64,000 nt of DNA from Thermoanaerobaculales bacterium (GTDB lineage: Bacteria > Acidobacteriota > Thermoanaerobaculia > Thermoanaerobaculales > Sulfomarinibacteraceae). The notes beneath the pieces are model-generated. The model had not been told where the DNA came from, did no database searches, and saw nothing but the letters and a program-made list of their open reading frames with translations. Position numbers and translations under genes: made by a program. Location of the stretch: contig DAOPQC010000001.1 in NCBI GenBank assembly GCA_035358815.1, forward strand, positions 516,407-580,406, read 5' to 3'. Numbering within the stretch: position 1 is the stretch's first letter; the number at the start of each line of letters is the position of its first letter. Below, piece after piece: positions 7,537 through 16,531 of this stretch.

Positions 7537-9270
7537 CTACTCCTCGAGGTGGATCCTGAGCTCGTCGAGCAGCTTCTCGATCTCGGCGACGGTGTTCCCG
7601 GCGTCGACCATCCGCTTGATGCCGTCGCGGCGCAGCGAGATCTCGACCTTGCCGTCGGCGAGTCCGCGCGATCCGACCACGACCCGCACCGGGAAGCCGA
7701 TCAGGTCGGCGTCGTTGAACTTGACGCCGGGGCGCTCGGCCCGATCGTCGTAGAGGACGTCGATGCCGGCGCCGGCGAGCTCCTGGTAGAGGCGGTCGGC
7801 CGCCGCGACGACGTCGGGCTGGTCGGAGTTGAGCAGCACCAGCAGCACCTCGTAGGGGGCCAGCGGCAGCGGCCAGATGATGCCGCGCTGATCGTGGTTC
7901 TGCTCGATCGCCGCGGCCGCCGTCCGGCCGACGCCCAGCCCGTAGCAGCCCATGATCATCGGGTGGTCGGCGCCCTCGTGGTCGAGGAAGGAGCACTTCA
8001 TCGCCGCGGAGTACTTGGTGCCGAGCTTGAACACGTGCCCGACCTCGATGCCACGCCGCTCGACGAGCGAGCCCGGGCAGCGCGGGCAAGGGTCGCCGGC
8101 GCGGGCGCGCCGGAGGTCGGCCACCTGGGCGGGAGAGAAGTCGCGGCCCGGCACCACGCCGACCAGGTGGGTGTCGGCGGCGTTGGCCCCGGTCGCTGCG
8201 ACCGGCAGCTCCATCACCGTCCCGTCGGCCACGATGCGCGCGCCCTCGAGCCCGACCGGCCCGGCGAATCCCTGTGGCGCGCGAGTGACCTGCTCGATCT
8301 TCTGCTCCGACGCGAGCTGGAGGTGAACGGCTCCGAGCAGGTTCTTGAGCTTGACCTCGTTGACCTCGAGGTCGCCTCGGATGAGAGCCGCCACGAACTC
8401 GGTGTCGGTCTCGAAGATCATGGTCTTGATGAGGTGTGAGGGCGCGATGCCGAGGAACGAGGCGACCTCCTCGACGCTGCGCTGCTCCGGGGTGTCGACC
8501 GCTCGCGGCGACGCCGGGGTGTCGAGCGGCCATGGCGGCGCCGCGGCGAGCGCGCCGGTGGTCGCCTTCTCGGAGTTGGCGCCGTAGCCGCACTCGGGGC
8601 ACGACAGCACCGCGTCCTCGCCGGTGTCGGCGAGCACCATGAACTCGTGCGACTCCGAGCCGCCGATGTTGCCGGTGTCGGCCTCGACCTGGACGAAAGA
8701 CAGGCCGCAGCGCGTGAACACCCGGCGGTAGGCGTTCTCCATTGCCCGGTAGGTGTGGTCGAGGTCCTCGGCGTCGGCGTGGAAGGAGTAGGCGTCCTTC
8801 ATCAGGAACTCGCGCCCGCGCATCAGGCCGAAGCGCGGCCGGATCTCGTCCCGGAACTTGACCTGGATCTGGTAGAGGCTCACCGGCAGCTGGCGGTAGG
8901 AGGTGACCGAGCGGCGGACGATGTCGGTGATCACCTCCTCGTGGGTCGGACCGAAGCAGAAGTCGCGCTGGTGGCGGTCCTTGATGCGCAGCAGCTCGGG
9001 CCCGTACGCGAACCAGCGCCCGGACTCCTGCCACAGCTCGGCCGGCTGGACCGCCGGCAGCACCAGCTCGGACGAGCCGGCGCGGTCCATCTCATCGCGG
9101 ATGATGGCCTGCAGCTTCTGCAGCACCCGCCACCCCAGGGGCAGGTAGTTGTAGATGCCGGTCGCGACCTTGGAAATGAGGCCTGCCCGGACCATCAGGC
9201 GGTGGGACACGACCTCCGCGTCCGAGGGGTCCTGGCGCAGGGTGTAGAGAAAGGTCCGACTCCATCGCAT
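7537..9270 (-). CDS. proS: Prolyl-tRNA synthetase
   Basis: This 577-residue class II synthetase of the bacterial type charges tRNA-Pro. It begins MRWSRTFLYTLRQDPSDAEVVSH. Motif 2 is seen as FRDEIRPRFGLMRGREFLMKDAYSF, and motif 3 as GCYGLGVGRTAAAAIEQNHD. A full editing insertion (INS) lies between them (about 220-390), with EKATTGALAAAPPW at its entry and a CPRCPG pair near its exit. An HGTP anticodon-binding domain ends the protein. The ATG at 9270 has GGAGGAG seven bases upstream. Length is normal for the editing-competent form. Confidence 0.97.
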   Translation of the reverse strand: MRWSRTFLYTLRQDPSDAEVVSHRLMVRAGLISKVATGIYNYLPLGWRVLQKLQAIIRDEMDRAGSSELVLPAVQPAELWQESGRWFAYGPELLRIKDRHQRDFCFGPTHEEVITDIVRRSVTSYRQLPVSLYQIQVKFRDEIRPRFGLMRGREFLMKDAYSFHADAEDLDHTYRAMENAYRRVFTRCGLSFVQVEADTGNIGGSESHEFMVLADTGEDAVLSCPECGYGANSEKATTGALAAAPPWPLDTPASPRAVDTPEQRSVEEVASFLGIAPSHLIKTMIFETDTEFVAALIRGDLEVNEVKLKNLLGAVHLQLASEQKIEQVTRAPQGFAGPVGLEGARIVADGTVMELPVAATGANAADTHLVGVVPGRDFSPAQVADLRRARAGDPCPRCPGSLVERRGIEVGHVFKLGTKYSAAMKCSFLDHEGADHPMIMGCYGLGVGRTAAAAIEQNHDQRGIIWPLPLAPYEVLLVLLNSDQPDVVAAADRLYQELAGAGIDVLYDDRAERPGVKFNDADLIGFPVRVVVGSRGLADGKVEISLRRDGIKRMVDAGNTVAEIEKLLDELRIHLEE

Positions 9271-9341
9271 CTTCGAACTCCTCCTGGAGCCTGTGGCACG
9301 CCGGCGCCACCCTGGCGGGAGTCGCGCGGAGGCGGAGGCCG

Positions 9342-9668
9342 CTAGAGCAGCGCGTCCAGCCGGGCCCGGAGGCTCTTCTTGTCGACGACGCCGACGATCC
9401 GGTCGGCGATCTGCCCGCCCTTGACGAGGATGAGGGTCGGAATGGCCTGGATTCCGAGCTGGGTCGCCACATCCTTGTTCTGATCGACGTCGAGCTTGCC
9501 GATCACGGCGCGGCCGGCGTACTCCTCGGCGAGCTCCTCGACGATCGGCGCGACCGCCCGGCACGGGCCGCACCACACCGCCCAGAAGTCCACGAGCGCC
9601 GGCACGTCGGCACTCATGATCACGTCGTGGAAGTTGCCATCGGTCACTTCGAGCGCTTTTCCGGCCAT
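9342..9668 (-). CDS. trxA: Thioredoxin
   Basis: This is a 108-residue cytoplasmic thioredoxin with the redox motif WCGPC (Cys33 and Cys36), a conserved cis-Pro in AIPTLI and the DFWAVWCGPC strand-helix entry. No signal peptide is present. It reduces protein disulfides using electrons from thioredoxin reductase. The start at 9668 has GGAGG upstream; a longer reading to 9851 only adds sequence from the hexamer repeat. It lies 71 bp upstream of proS on the same strand and may be co-transcribed with it. Confidence 0.93.
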   Translation of the reverse strand: MAGKALEVTDGNFHDVIMSADVPALVDFWAVWCGPCRAVAPIVEELAEEYAGRAVIGKLDVDQNKDVATQLGIQAIPTLILVKGGQIADRIVGVVDKKSLRARLDALL

Positions 9669-9729
9669 CTTTCGAGCCTCCGCATGTCGACCCGGAGCTC
9701 CGGGCGCGGCACATGGTACTACAGCAGCG

Positions 9730-9877
9730 AAGGGGGTAGGTGTTGGGGGAAGGGGGTCGGTTCCCGTTCCCGTTCCCGTTCCCGCTTCCGTGCCCGCTTC
9801 CGTTCCCGTTCCCGTTCCCGGAACGCTGCTCGCGTCTGGCACGACGTCCATCGGAGATAGAAACGGGCACGGAGACG
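9730..9877 (+). repeat. Compound repeat, locus 4
   Basis: A G-rich head variant (GGGGGTAGGTGTTGGGGG, 9730 to about 9760) runs into a long array of GTTCCC/GCTTCC hexamers (9760-9820). A spacer of about 40 bp follows, then a short degenerate purine arm (CGGGCACGGAGACG, about 9864-9877). It occupies the gap between trxA and the FAD oxidoreductase gene, so it lies upstream of trxA. Confidence 0.75.
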
Positions 9878-9908
9878 AAGCGATGCAGCGCTGGCCGCGG
9901 GGTGCGAA

Positions 9909-11258
9909 TCAGATCGGTGCTGCTTCCGAACCGGCGGCACCACCGCGCGCGCCGCGGAGGTCCTCGAGCACCAATCGCGCGACCCGGTCGCCGTACGCGA
10001 TCGCGTAGTTCATCCCGCGGTCCTCGGGGAAGATCTGGGCCATGCAGCACAGGTAGAGGCCGGTCACCGAGGTTCGCATGCCCGGGATCTGCTCCCGGTA
10101 GCCGCGCGTCACCACCGGCTGGGCGTAGTCGGCGTGGAAGTGATGGCTGGCCAGGATCCACGAGCGATCGAAGGAAGGGTTGACGCGTTGCAGGGCGGGC
10201 AGATAGCTGTTCAGGACCTCTTCCTTGTTCGCCCGGTAGAGCGGGTGATCGGGGAAGAGGTAGTTGGAGATGTAGAGGATGTGGCGGCCGCCGTAGCGGT
10301 CGCGCGGGATGTAGTTGGTGTGCTCGATGAGCCCTCCGAACGGCATTTCGGGGTCGGCGATGTTCAGCCAGTAGAAGGGCGTCAGCGAGCGACTCAGCTC
10401 GAGCACGGTGCAGATCGCGGCGGTGGCCTGCAGCCCCTGCAGGCGGCCCAGCTCCTGCGGGTCGAGGAGATGGCCGGCGATCTCGATGTGGTCCGGCACC
10501 GGCGCCGCCACCACGACCCGGTCCGCGGGCTGCGCGCCGGAGCGGGTGACCACCTGGAAGCGGCCGTCCGCCCGCTCGACCCGGCGGACCGGCTCGCTGA
10601 GGCAGAGCTGCCCGCCCGCGGCGGCGATCCGGCCCTCGAGGGCGGTGATCAGCCGGGCGAACGAGCCGCGCATGTAGCCGAGCCGCTCGCCCAACCCGGA
10701 CTCGGATCGCGAGCGGCCGCGCAACCGCAGCTTGCCCCACAGCCACACCATCGCGACCTGCTCGGCGCGGTCGGCGAACTTCTGGTGGAACAGGGGGCCC
10801 CAGACCGTGCGCCAGACCCGTTCGCCCTGGGTGCGCCGGATCCACTCCACGGCGGTGACGTTCTCGAACTGCTGGTAGCGCCCGGTGTACTGCAGCCGTA
10901 GCGTCGCCAGCACGAAGCGCAGCTTGTCGACGGGGTTGAGGGGACGGAAGCGGAGCAGCGAGACCGGGGTGCCGAAGTCCCACAGCCGCCCCTCGGTCCA
11001 GATGCCCATCCGCGACGGCAGCCACTCCAGGAGATCGCCGACGCCGAGCTCCTCGGCGAGCGCAACGGCAGCGCGGTCCGAGGTGAACAGGTGGTGGTAG
11101 AAGGCCTCGAGCGGCTCGCCGCCGACCTCGAGGACCCGGGCCAGGCCGCCGGGCCGCGGGTATCTCTCGTAGATCCGCACCCGGTGTCCCCGCTCGGCGA
11201 GGCGGAGGGCGGCCGTCAGGCCAGACAGGCCGGCGCCGACGACAGCGATCTCTCCCAC
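9909..11258 (-). CDS. FAD-dependent amine-oxidase-like oxidoreductase
   Basis: This 449-residue protein opens with the dinucleotide-binding motif VVGAGLSGLTAALRLAERG and an ERYPRPGGLA segment. This is typical of the NAD(P)-binding Rossmann/amine oxidase superfamily (protoporphyrinogen oxidase, UDP-galactopyranose mutase-like and desaturase-like proteins). The C-terminal DRGMNYAIAYGDRVARLV forms the second FAD contact. It resembles the family often placed near glycan or lipid biosynthesis genes, but no such genes adjoin it. The substrate is unknown. It starts with GTG six bases after a TAGCGT box and lacks a ribosome-binding site. Confidence 0.8.
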   Translation of the reverse strand: MGEIAVVGAGLSGLTAALRLAERGHRVRIYERYPRPGGLARVLEVGGEPLEAFYHHLFTSDRAAVALAEELGVGDLLEWLPSRMGIWTEGRLWDFGTPVSLLRFRPLNPVDKLRFVLATLRLQYTGRYQQFENVTAVEWIRRTQGERVWRTVWGPLFHQKFADRAEQVAMVWLWGKLRLRGRSRSESGLGERLGYMRGSFARLITALEGRIAAAGGQLCLSEPVRRVERADGRFQVVTRSGAQPADRVVVAAPVPDHIEIAGHLLDPQELGRLQGLQATAAICTVLELSRSLTPFYWLNIADPEMPFGGLIEHTNYIPRDRYGGRHILYISNYLFPDHPLYRANKEEVLNSYLPALQRVNPSFDRSWILASHHFHADYAQPVVTRGYREQIPGMRTSVTGLYLCCMAQIFPEDRGMNYAIAYGDRVARLVLEDLRGARGGAAGSEAAPI

Positions 11259-11303
11259 GACCCTACGCTACCGAAGCGGCGCCGTCCCGTCAAAGCTCGC
11301 GGC

Positions 11304-11322
11304 CGATGCGCGCAGCGCATCG
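11304..11322. terminator. Small perfect hairpin, CGATGCGC/GCGCATCG
   Basis: An 8-bp perfect stem with a GCA loop lies between the divergently ending FAD oxidoreductase start and the stop of the next minus-strand gene. The same architecture (8-bp stem, GCA loop, GACGCGC core) recurs at 58640-58658. No T-tract follows, so its role as a terminator is uncertain. Confidence 0.4.
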
Positions 11323-11402
11323 TGAGGAGTTCGTGCCGCAGTGGCCGTCCGCGTGACCTTCAGTCGATCACCTGCGCCGACAGGCCAATGCGGGACGAAC
11401 GC

Positions 11403-12158
11403 CTAGAAGATCACGTGATCGACGTAGAACTGCTCCATCGACACCCGCTTCTCGGCCAGCGATCGCGCCATCTCGGGCGTGATGCGGAAGGTGCCGGAGG
11501 CCCGGCCGGTCGTCTCGATCATCTGCAGCTCGACCGCCGTCGGGGCGAGCTCGGGCTGGAGCTTCAGGATCAGCGCGAAGGCGTCGGTCACGATCCGCAG
11601 CGCCTCGAAGACCTCGCGCTGGGAGTCGGTCACGGTCTGGACGAAGAAGTACTCCGGCCGGGTGCCGGCGCTGGTGCGGTAGATCAGGAGGTTGCGGTCG
11701 TCGAAGTACTTGGTGAAGGCGCGATCGACCCGCTCGTCGTGGTAGGCGGTCGGCTGGAGCTTGATACCCGGCGTCGGCGTGGGCGTCGGCACGTACTTCG
11801 CGGACAGCTCCGGGTCCCGGGAGCCGGCGTCGATGCTCGCGAACTGGCCGAGAGATCGCTTGGGAGTGGGGGTCGGGATCGGGGTGCCGGTCAGCGACAG
11901 CTCGTCGATGACGAGAGCATCGCCGAGCCCCTGCTGGTTGTAGCGCTCGGTCGCCACGAGGTCGACCTGGTCGACCGGGTACGAGGCGACGGTCCCGGTC
12001 ACGAGGGTCAGGATCGCGTTCGCGCCGTCGATCCGGAGCGGATCACGGCACGGGATCTTGTGGCCGTTCTTCAGGATCACCACGTAGCCGTCCGCCGACG
12101 CCGCGACCGCCACGGCCACGATGAGGACCGCGACGACACCGATCTGTACGGTTCGCAT
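11403..12158 (-). CDS. Secreted protein of unknown function
   Basis: This 251-residue protein has an N-terminal signal sequence (MRTVQIGVVAVLIVAVAVAASADG). A short KNGHKIPCRDPLRIDGANAIL segment follows, of the kind seen in small beta-rich domains that read 'membrane or hypothetical' in Acidobacteria. A Pro/Thr linker (TPIPTPTPKR, then VPTPTPTPGI) leads to a C-terminal alpha/beta region of about 110 residues. I do not recognise the C-terminal domain. The start has GGAGG upstream and a consensus TATAAT at 12183-12188, giving a short leader. It lies just downstream of a LuxR-type regulator on the same strand, which may control it. Confidence 0.75.
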   Translation of the reverse strand: MRTVQIGVVAVLIVAVAVAASADGYVVILKNGHKIPCRDPLRIDGANAILTLVTGTVASYPVDQVDLVATERYNQQGLGDALVIDELSLTGTPIPTPTPKRSLGQFASIDAGSRDPELSAKYVPTPTPTPGIKLQPTAYHDERVDRAFTKYFDDRNLLIYRTSAGTRPEYFFVQTVTDSQREVFEALRIVTDAFALILKLQPELAPTAVELQMIETTGRASGTFRITPEMARSLAEKRVSMEQFYVDHVIF

Positions 12159-12182
12159 CAGAGGGCCTCCATCGACCAGCCC

Positions 12183-12188
12183 ATTATA
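12183..12188 (-). promoter_or_regulatory. Consensus -10 box of the secreted-protein gene
   Basis: TATAAT on the minus strand lies 24 bp before the ATG at 12158. It leaves a leader of about 17 nt that contains GGAGG. No clear -35 was found. Confidence 0.5.
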
Positions 12189-12232
12189 TCCATCCGGTGA
12201 ACGGTTCCGGCGACCGGCGGCCGAAATACCGC

Positions 12233-13141
12233 TCAGAAGCGGTCGAGGCTCGCGGCCGGCTCCATGCGGGCGGTCGACACCACGCTGATCAGCTCGCTGC
12301 GCGAGCGCGTTCCGGTCTTTCGGTAGAGGCTCTTGAGGTGGTCGCGGACGGTGTGCTCGCTGATCGACAGCCGGCAGGCGATCTCCGACGTGCCGCGCCC
12401 CTCGAGCAGCAGGCCGATCACCTCCTGCTCGCGGGGGGACACGCCGTAGTGGGCGCAGAACGCCTCCAGGAACAGGACCGGCAGGGTCGTCAGCGGCTGC
12501 AGCAGCGCGGCCGCAGCGACACCGCTGACGCCGGACTCGCCCCCGAGGAGCACGATCTCGCAGCCGATCACCGAGCCGTCGGTGAGCACCAGCAGCGAGT
12601 TCCACGCCCGCCGGGCCAGGTGCCCGTCGAGCAGCTTCTTCGCCGCTGACCGCAGCCGCGCGAACAGGGTCGGGAAGGGTTGGCCCGGCTGGCCGCTGTC
12701 GGGGAGGCCCTCGGCCGGCTGCGACAGCAGGGCATCCGCGCGCGGGTTCGCGTACACGATGTCGGCAGCGCGGTCGAACAGCAGCACCGCGCTGGTCGAT
12801 GCCTCCATCCCGGCGAGCAGCACCGCGAGCTGGGCCGAGGAGCGTACGCCCTGCAGGATCCCATCGAGGGAAAACGCCACCAGGTCGGCCAGCCGGCCGG
12901 GAACGTCGCCGGCCCCACCGAGCCGGAGGGTGCCCCGGTGCTGCCGCAGCTCGAGCGGGTGGACTGCGGCCTCGGCGGTCGGCTCGCCCCGGCGGTAGCG
13001 GCCCACCTGCCCGTCGGGGGTCACCAGCTCGAGCTCGACGAACGACGCGCCCACCGTGACGGCGATCAGCTCGAGGAACCGCTGGATCTCGGGGTGGTCC
13101 TCGGGGGGGCAGCTCGGGCGAAGGAGGATCGAAGGTCTCAC
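12233..13141 (-). CDS. LuxR-family transcriptional regulator with PAS-like sensor region
   Basis: This 302-residue protein has a C-terminal helix-turn-helix of the LuxR/GerE type (SPREQEVIGLLLEGRGTSEI, then LSISEHTVRDHLKSLYRKTG, about 225-285). A PAS-like region sits in the middle (AVLLFDRAADIVYANPRADALL, about 115-140), and the N-terminal ~100 residues may be GAF-like. It lacks a receiver domain, so it probably senses a ligand or redox state directly. It starts with GTG eight bases after a perfect TATAAT and has no Shine-Dalgarno sequence. It lies 74 bp upstream of the secreted-protein gene and divergent from ffh. Confidence 0.82.
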   Translation of the reverse strand: MRPSILLRPSCPPEDHPEIQRFLELIAVTVGASFVELELVTPDGQVGRYRRGEPTAEAAVHPLELRQHRGTLRLGGAGDVPGRLADLVAFSLDGILQGVRSSAQLAVLLAGMEASTSAVLLFDRAADIVYANPRADALLSQPAEGLPDSGQPGQPFPTLFARLRSAAKKLLDGHLARRAWNSLLVLTDGSVIGCEIVLLGGESGVSGVAAAALLQPLTTLPVLFLEAFCAHYGVSPREQEVIGLLLEGRGTSEIACRLSISEHTVRDHLKSLYRKTGTRSRSELISVVSTARMEPAASLDRF

Positions 13142-13193
13142 CCGCCGCGATTATACCCAGGCGCCGCAACGGCGGCACTGGCGGCGAGCGCGC

Positions 13194-13222
13194 TTGACCG
13201 GCAGGGAGGCGTTATCTAGACT
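13194..13222 (+). promoter_or_regulatory. Predicted promoter of ffh
   Basis: TTGACC (13194-13199) and TAGACT (13217-13222) are spaced by 17 bp, and only 9 bp separate the -10 from the ffh ATG. The mRNA would be nearly leaderless. Confidence 0.65.
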
Positions 13223-13231
13223 GCGTCTCCC

Positions 13232-14566
13232 ATGCTGGAGACGCTTCAGGACCGTCTCGCTCGAGTGACGAAGGCGCTGCGCGGCGAGGGCCACCTCACC
13301 GAGTACCACGTCGAATCGGCCCTCCGGGAGATCCGGCTCGCGCTGCTCGAGGCCGATGTCAGCGTCGAGGTGGTCACCCGCTTCATCGATCGCGTCCGCG
13401 AGCGCGCGGTGGGCAAGGAGGTGCTCAGCTCGGTGACCCCGGCCCAGATGGTGACCAAGATCGTGCACGACGAGCTGGTCAACCTGCTGGGGGGACAGAC
13501 CGCCGAGCTCGACTTCAGGGGCCGTCCCGCGGTGATCATGCTGGTCGGCCTGCAGGGCTCGGGCAAGACCACCACGGCGGCCAAGCTCGCCCGCTGGATC
13601 AAGTCCTCGAAGGGCCTGTTCCCGCTGCTCGTGCCCGCCGACACCTCGCGCCCGGCGGCGCGCGAGCAGCTGCTGGTGCTCGGGCAGCAGGCCGCGATCC
13701 CGACCATCGACACCCGCGACATGGAGGACCCCGAGGCCATCGCACGGCGCGCGCTGCGGGAAGCGTCGATCAAGGGCTATCAGGTGCTGCTGTTCGACAC
13801 CGCCGGCCGGCTGCACGTCGACGACGAGCTGATGGACGAGCTCGGCCGGCTGAAGAAGATCCTGGCGCCGAAGCACATCGTGTTCGTCGCCGACGCGATG
13901 ACCGGCCAGGACGCGGTGCGCTCGGCGCGCGCGTTCCACGATCACCTCGACATCACCGGGGTGATCCTGACCAAGCTCGACGGCGACGCCAGGGGCGGCG
14001 CCGCACTGTCGATCCGCGAGGTCGTGGGCCGGCCGATCGTGTTCGCGGGAATCGGCGAGCGGCTGGAGAACCTCGAGCAGTTTCACCCCGACCGGATGGC
14101 CGGCCGCATCCTCGGGATGGGCGACGTGGCGACCCTGGTCGAGAAGGCGCAGGACGCGCTGGACGAGCGCAAGGCCCGCCGCCTCGAGGCCAAGCTCAAG
14201 AAGAACAAGTTCGATCTCGGCGACCTGCGCGACCAGCTGCAGAGCCTGGGCAAGATGGGCCCGCTGCAGCAGGTGCTCGAGATGGTGCCGGGCGCGGGCA
14301 AGATGCTGCCCGCCGGCGGCGCCACCGAGGCGCAGGAGCTGCAGCTCAAGAGGATGGGAGCCTGCATCGACTCGATGACGCCGCAGGAGCGTCGGCACCC
14401 CCAGATCCTCAACGCCTCGCGCAAGCGTCGGGTGGCGAAGGGGTCGGGAACCAGCGTCGAGGAAATCAACCGGCTCTTGCGTCAGTTCGGACAGATGCGT
14501 AAGCTGATGAAACGTCTGGGCAAAGTTGACGCCCGGACCTTGAAGCGACAGCTCGGGATCCGCTGA
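13232..14566 (+). CDS. ffh: Signal recognition particle protein Ffh (SRP54)
   Basis: This 444-residue GTPase binds signal peptides and 4.5S RNA and targets ribosomes to the membrane through FtsY. The N domain (about 1-95) is followed by the G domain, with GLQGSGKTTTAAKL at about 106-119, DTAGRLHVD at about 190 and TKLDGDARGG near 250. The M domain (about 300-444) contains the RNA-binding SRKRRVAKGSG. It heads a run of translation and secretion genes (rpsP 33 bp downstream). There is no ribosome-binding site; a promoter lies so close to the ATG that the transcript should be leaderless. Confidence 0.97.
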   Translation: MLETLQDRLARVTKALRGEGHLTEYHVESALREIRLALLEADVSVEVVTRFIDRVRERAVGKEVLSSVTPAQMVTKIVHDELVNLLGGQTAELDFRGRPAVIMLVGLQGSGKTTTAAKLARWIKSSKGLFPLLVPADTSRPAAREQLLVLGQQAAIPTIDTRDMEDPEAIARRALREASIKGYQVLLFDTAGRLHVDDELMDELGRLKKILAPKHIVFVADAMTGQDAVRSARAFHDHLDITGVILTKLDGDARGGAALSIREVVGRPIVFAGIGERLENLEQFHPDRMAGRILGMGDVATLVEKAQDALDERKARRLEAKLKKNKFDLGDLRDQLQSLGKMGPLQQVLEMVPGAGKMLPAGGATEAQELQLKRMGACIDSMTPQERRHPQILNASRKRRVAKGSGTSVEEINRLLRQFGQMRKLMKRLGKVDARTLKRQLGIR

Positions 14567-14599
14567 GGCGGTCCCGCAACGACCAGGAGGAAGAGCCAG

Positions 14600-14851
14600 A
14601 TGTTGACGATCAGACTGCGGCGAGGCGGTGCCCGGGGCAAGCCGATGTACCGCGTGGTGGTGTCGGACTCTCGCAAGACGCCGGGCGCCGACTACATCGA
14701 GCAGCTGGGCTTTTACAGCCCCCACAGCGATCCGCCCGAGCTCAAGATCGACCTCGAGAAGGTCGAGCAGTGGCGCGGCCAGGGCGCGGGCGTCTCGGAA
14801 ACCGTTCGGTCGCTCATCCGTAGGGCGCAGCGTCAGCAGCAGCCCGCGTGA
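14600..14851 (+). CDS. rpsP: 30S ribosomal protein S16 (bS16)
   Basis: This 83-residue protein starts [25 protein letters not shown], a typical bS16 N-terminus, and includes the conserved IEQLGFYSP. It binds 16S rRNA in the body of the 30S subunit. AGGAGG lies at a good distance before the ATG. The order ffh-rpsP-khpA-rimM-trmD is the common bacterial one. Confidence 0.97.
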   Translation: MLTIRLRRGGARGKPMYRVVVSDSRKTPGADYIEQLGFYSPHSDPPELKIDLEKVEQWRGQGAGVSETVRSLIRRAQRQQQPA

Positions 14852-14876
14852 CCGCAGGTCGCGAAAGGAGCTCCCA

Positions 14877-15116
14877 GTGAGTGCCATGAAGGAACTTCTC
14901 GAGGAGATCGCGAAGGCGCTGGTGGACCACCCCGAAGATGTTCGCGTGACCGAGGTCGAGGGGGAGCAAACGACGGTTCTGGAGCTGCGCGTGCGGAACG
15001 AGGATCTGGGCAAGGTGATCGGCCGCCAGGGCCGCACGGCGCGCGCGATCCGGACCCTGCTCGCAGCGGCCGGGATGAAGGTGCAGAAGCGCTTTGTGCT
15101 CGAGATCCTCGAATAG
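14877..15116 (+). CDS. khpA: KH-domain RNA-binding protein KhpA
   Basis: This is a small single KH-domain protein of 79 residues with the motif [18 protein letters not shown], which includes the RNA-contacting GxxG loop. KhpA partners with KhpB/Jag as an sRNA/mRNA chaperone in several bacteria. I chose the GTG at 14877 because AAAGGAG lies six bases before it. The ATG at 14886 would give 76 residues but has poor spacing. It lies between rpsP and rimM, its usual place, and overlaps the start of rimM. Confidence 0.9.
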   Translation: MSAMKELLEEIAKALVDHPEDVRVTEVEGEQTTVLELRVRNEDLGKVIGRQGRTARAIRTLLAAAGMKVQKRFVLEILE

Positions 15117-15663
15117 CGAATCGACGGCCGACCAGGACTGGCTGATCGTCGGCCGGGTGGGGAAGCCGCACGGCGTTCACGGCGACGTCCTCGTCGACAT
15201 CTCGACCGACTTCCCCGAGCGGCTCACGGACGGCCTCCGCTTCGGCCTTGGGCAGGCGGACGGGCCGACCGAGTTCCACGAGACGTTCCGGGTCCGCTAC
15301 CACAAGGGGCGCTGGCTGCTCTCGGTGGCCGGGCTGCGTGACCGGGGAACGGTCGAGGCGTGGCGCGGGCGGTTCCTGTACCTGCCGGCGCTCGCGCTCG
15401 AGGAACTGCCCGAGGGCTACTACTACGAGCACCACTTAGTCGGGCTCGAGTGCGTCTCGACCGCCGGCGAGGGGCTGGGGACGGTCGCCGGCGTCGATCC
15501 GGGGGCGGGCGGCCAGACCCGGCTGGTGGTGCGGAGAGGCCCCCGCGAGTTCCTCGTCCCCTACGTGCCCGAGATCGTGCGCGAGGTCGACCTCGAGCAG
15601 CGGCGCGTGGTGCTCGATCCGCCGCCGGGGCTGCTGGACGACGACGCGGTGGTCGCCGGGTAG
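15094..15663 (+). CDS. rimM: 16S rRNA processing protein RimM
   Basis: This protein of about 189 residues has an N-terminal RimM barrel ([19 protein letters not shown]) and a C-terminal PRC-barrel (EYYY-like [13 protein letters not shown], then [30 protein letters not shown]). It binds S19 and aids 30S head assembly. The start is uncertain. No ATG lies upstream of the first domain, so TTG at 15094, overlapping khpA by 23 bp, is taken. A CTG near 15142 is the only other start that keeps the domain whole. Confidence 0.85.
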   Translation: MCSRSSNSESTADQDWLIVGRVGKPHGVHGDVLVDISTDFPERLTDGLRFGLGQADGPTEFHETFRVRYHKGRWLLSVAGLRDRGTVEAWRGRFLYLPALALEELPEGYYYEHHLVGLECVSTAGEGLGTVAGVDPGAGGQTRLVVRRGPREFLVPYVPEIVREVDLEQRRVVLDPPPGLLDDDAVVAG

Positions 15664-15733
15664 GATCGCCGGCCAGCCGCTGGGGATGCGACCGGCCGGG
15701 ACGGCCAGGTGGCTTGGGGAGGTCTCGAGGCCG

Positions 15734-16489
15734 ATGCATCTCGATGTGGTCACCATATTCCCCGAGCTGTTCACGCCGTTCCGCACCACCGGAGTGCTGG
15801 GCAAGGCGGTCGAGCGCGGCCTGATCGAGATCGACGTCCACGACCTCCGGCAGTGGGCGGAGAACAGGTGGGGGCAGGTCGACGACGAGCCGTACGGCGG
15901 CGGCGCCGGGATGGTGCTCCAGGCGCCGCCGGTGCTGCGCGCCGCCCGCGCCCTGGCAGCGAGGGCGGCCCAGCCGAGCCAGCTGATCCTGCTCTCCCCC
16001 AGCGGGGAGCCGTTCGACCAGGCGCTGGCCGCGGAGCTGGCGGCGCTCGGCCGCGTGATCGTGCTGTGCGGGCGGTACGAGGGCTTTGACCAGCGGATCG
16101 TCGACATCCTGAAGCCGCGTGAGATCTCGCTGGGAGACTTCATCCTCGGCGGCGGCGAGGTGGCGGCGATGGCGATCATCGAGGCCGTGGCCCGCCTCGT
16201 CCCCGGGGTGGTCGGTGACCCGGCCTCGGTGGCCGACGACTCGTTCTCGCGAGGCCTGCTCGACCACCCCTGCTACACCCGGCCGCCGGACGTGGAAGGA
16301 CATCCGGTGCCGGAGGTGTTACGCTCCGGCAACCACGAGGCGGTCCGGAAATGGCGCCTCGAGCGCGCGGTCGAGGCGACGGTCAGCCGCCGTCCCGACC
16401 TGGTCAGCGAGCATTGGGATGCGTACCCGGGCGAGGTTCGCGAGCTCATCGGTCGGATGCGGCGGGCCGGAAGCGATGGCGAGCCGTGA
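15734..16489 (+). CDS. trmD: tRNA (guanine-37-N1)-methyltransferase TrmD
   Basis: This 251-residue SPOUT-fold enzyme methylates G37 of tRNAs to prevent frameshifting. The sequence begins MHLDVVTIFPELFTPF and contains the knot region LCGRYEGFDQRI plus LGDFILGGGEVAAM and a C-terminal PDVEGHPVPEVLRSGNHEAV. A start 16 codons upstream is possible but adds residues atypical of the family. rplS, which normally follows trmD, is absent here; dsbD comes next instead. Confidence 0.96.
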   Translation: MHLDVVTIFPELFTPFRTTGVLGKAVERGLIEIDVHDLRQWAENRWGQVDDEPYGGGAGMVLQAPPVLRAARALAARAAQPSQLILLSPSGEPFDQALAAELAALGRVIVLCGRYEGFDQRIVDILKPREISLGDFILGGGEVAAMAIIEAVARLVPGVVGDPASVADDSFSRGLLDHPCYTRPPDVEGHPVPEVLRSGNHEAVRKWRLERAVEATVSRRPDLVSEHWDAYPGEVRELIGRMRRAGSDGEP

Positions 16490-16531
16490 TCCGGGCCCCG
16501 GAATCGAAACTCAGTTGAGAGGCCGAAACGG

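Noticed and set aside
7465..8439. Gly-Asn, Gly-Ser and Arg-Glu repeat peptides at intergenic open frames
   Set aside because: They are direct translations of the hexamer arrays. Frames change from locus to locus, with no conserved start or ribosome-binding site.
9760..9821. A CRISPR array
   Set aside because: The repeat unit is only 6 bp, spacers of uniform length are absent, and no cas gene is in the window.
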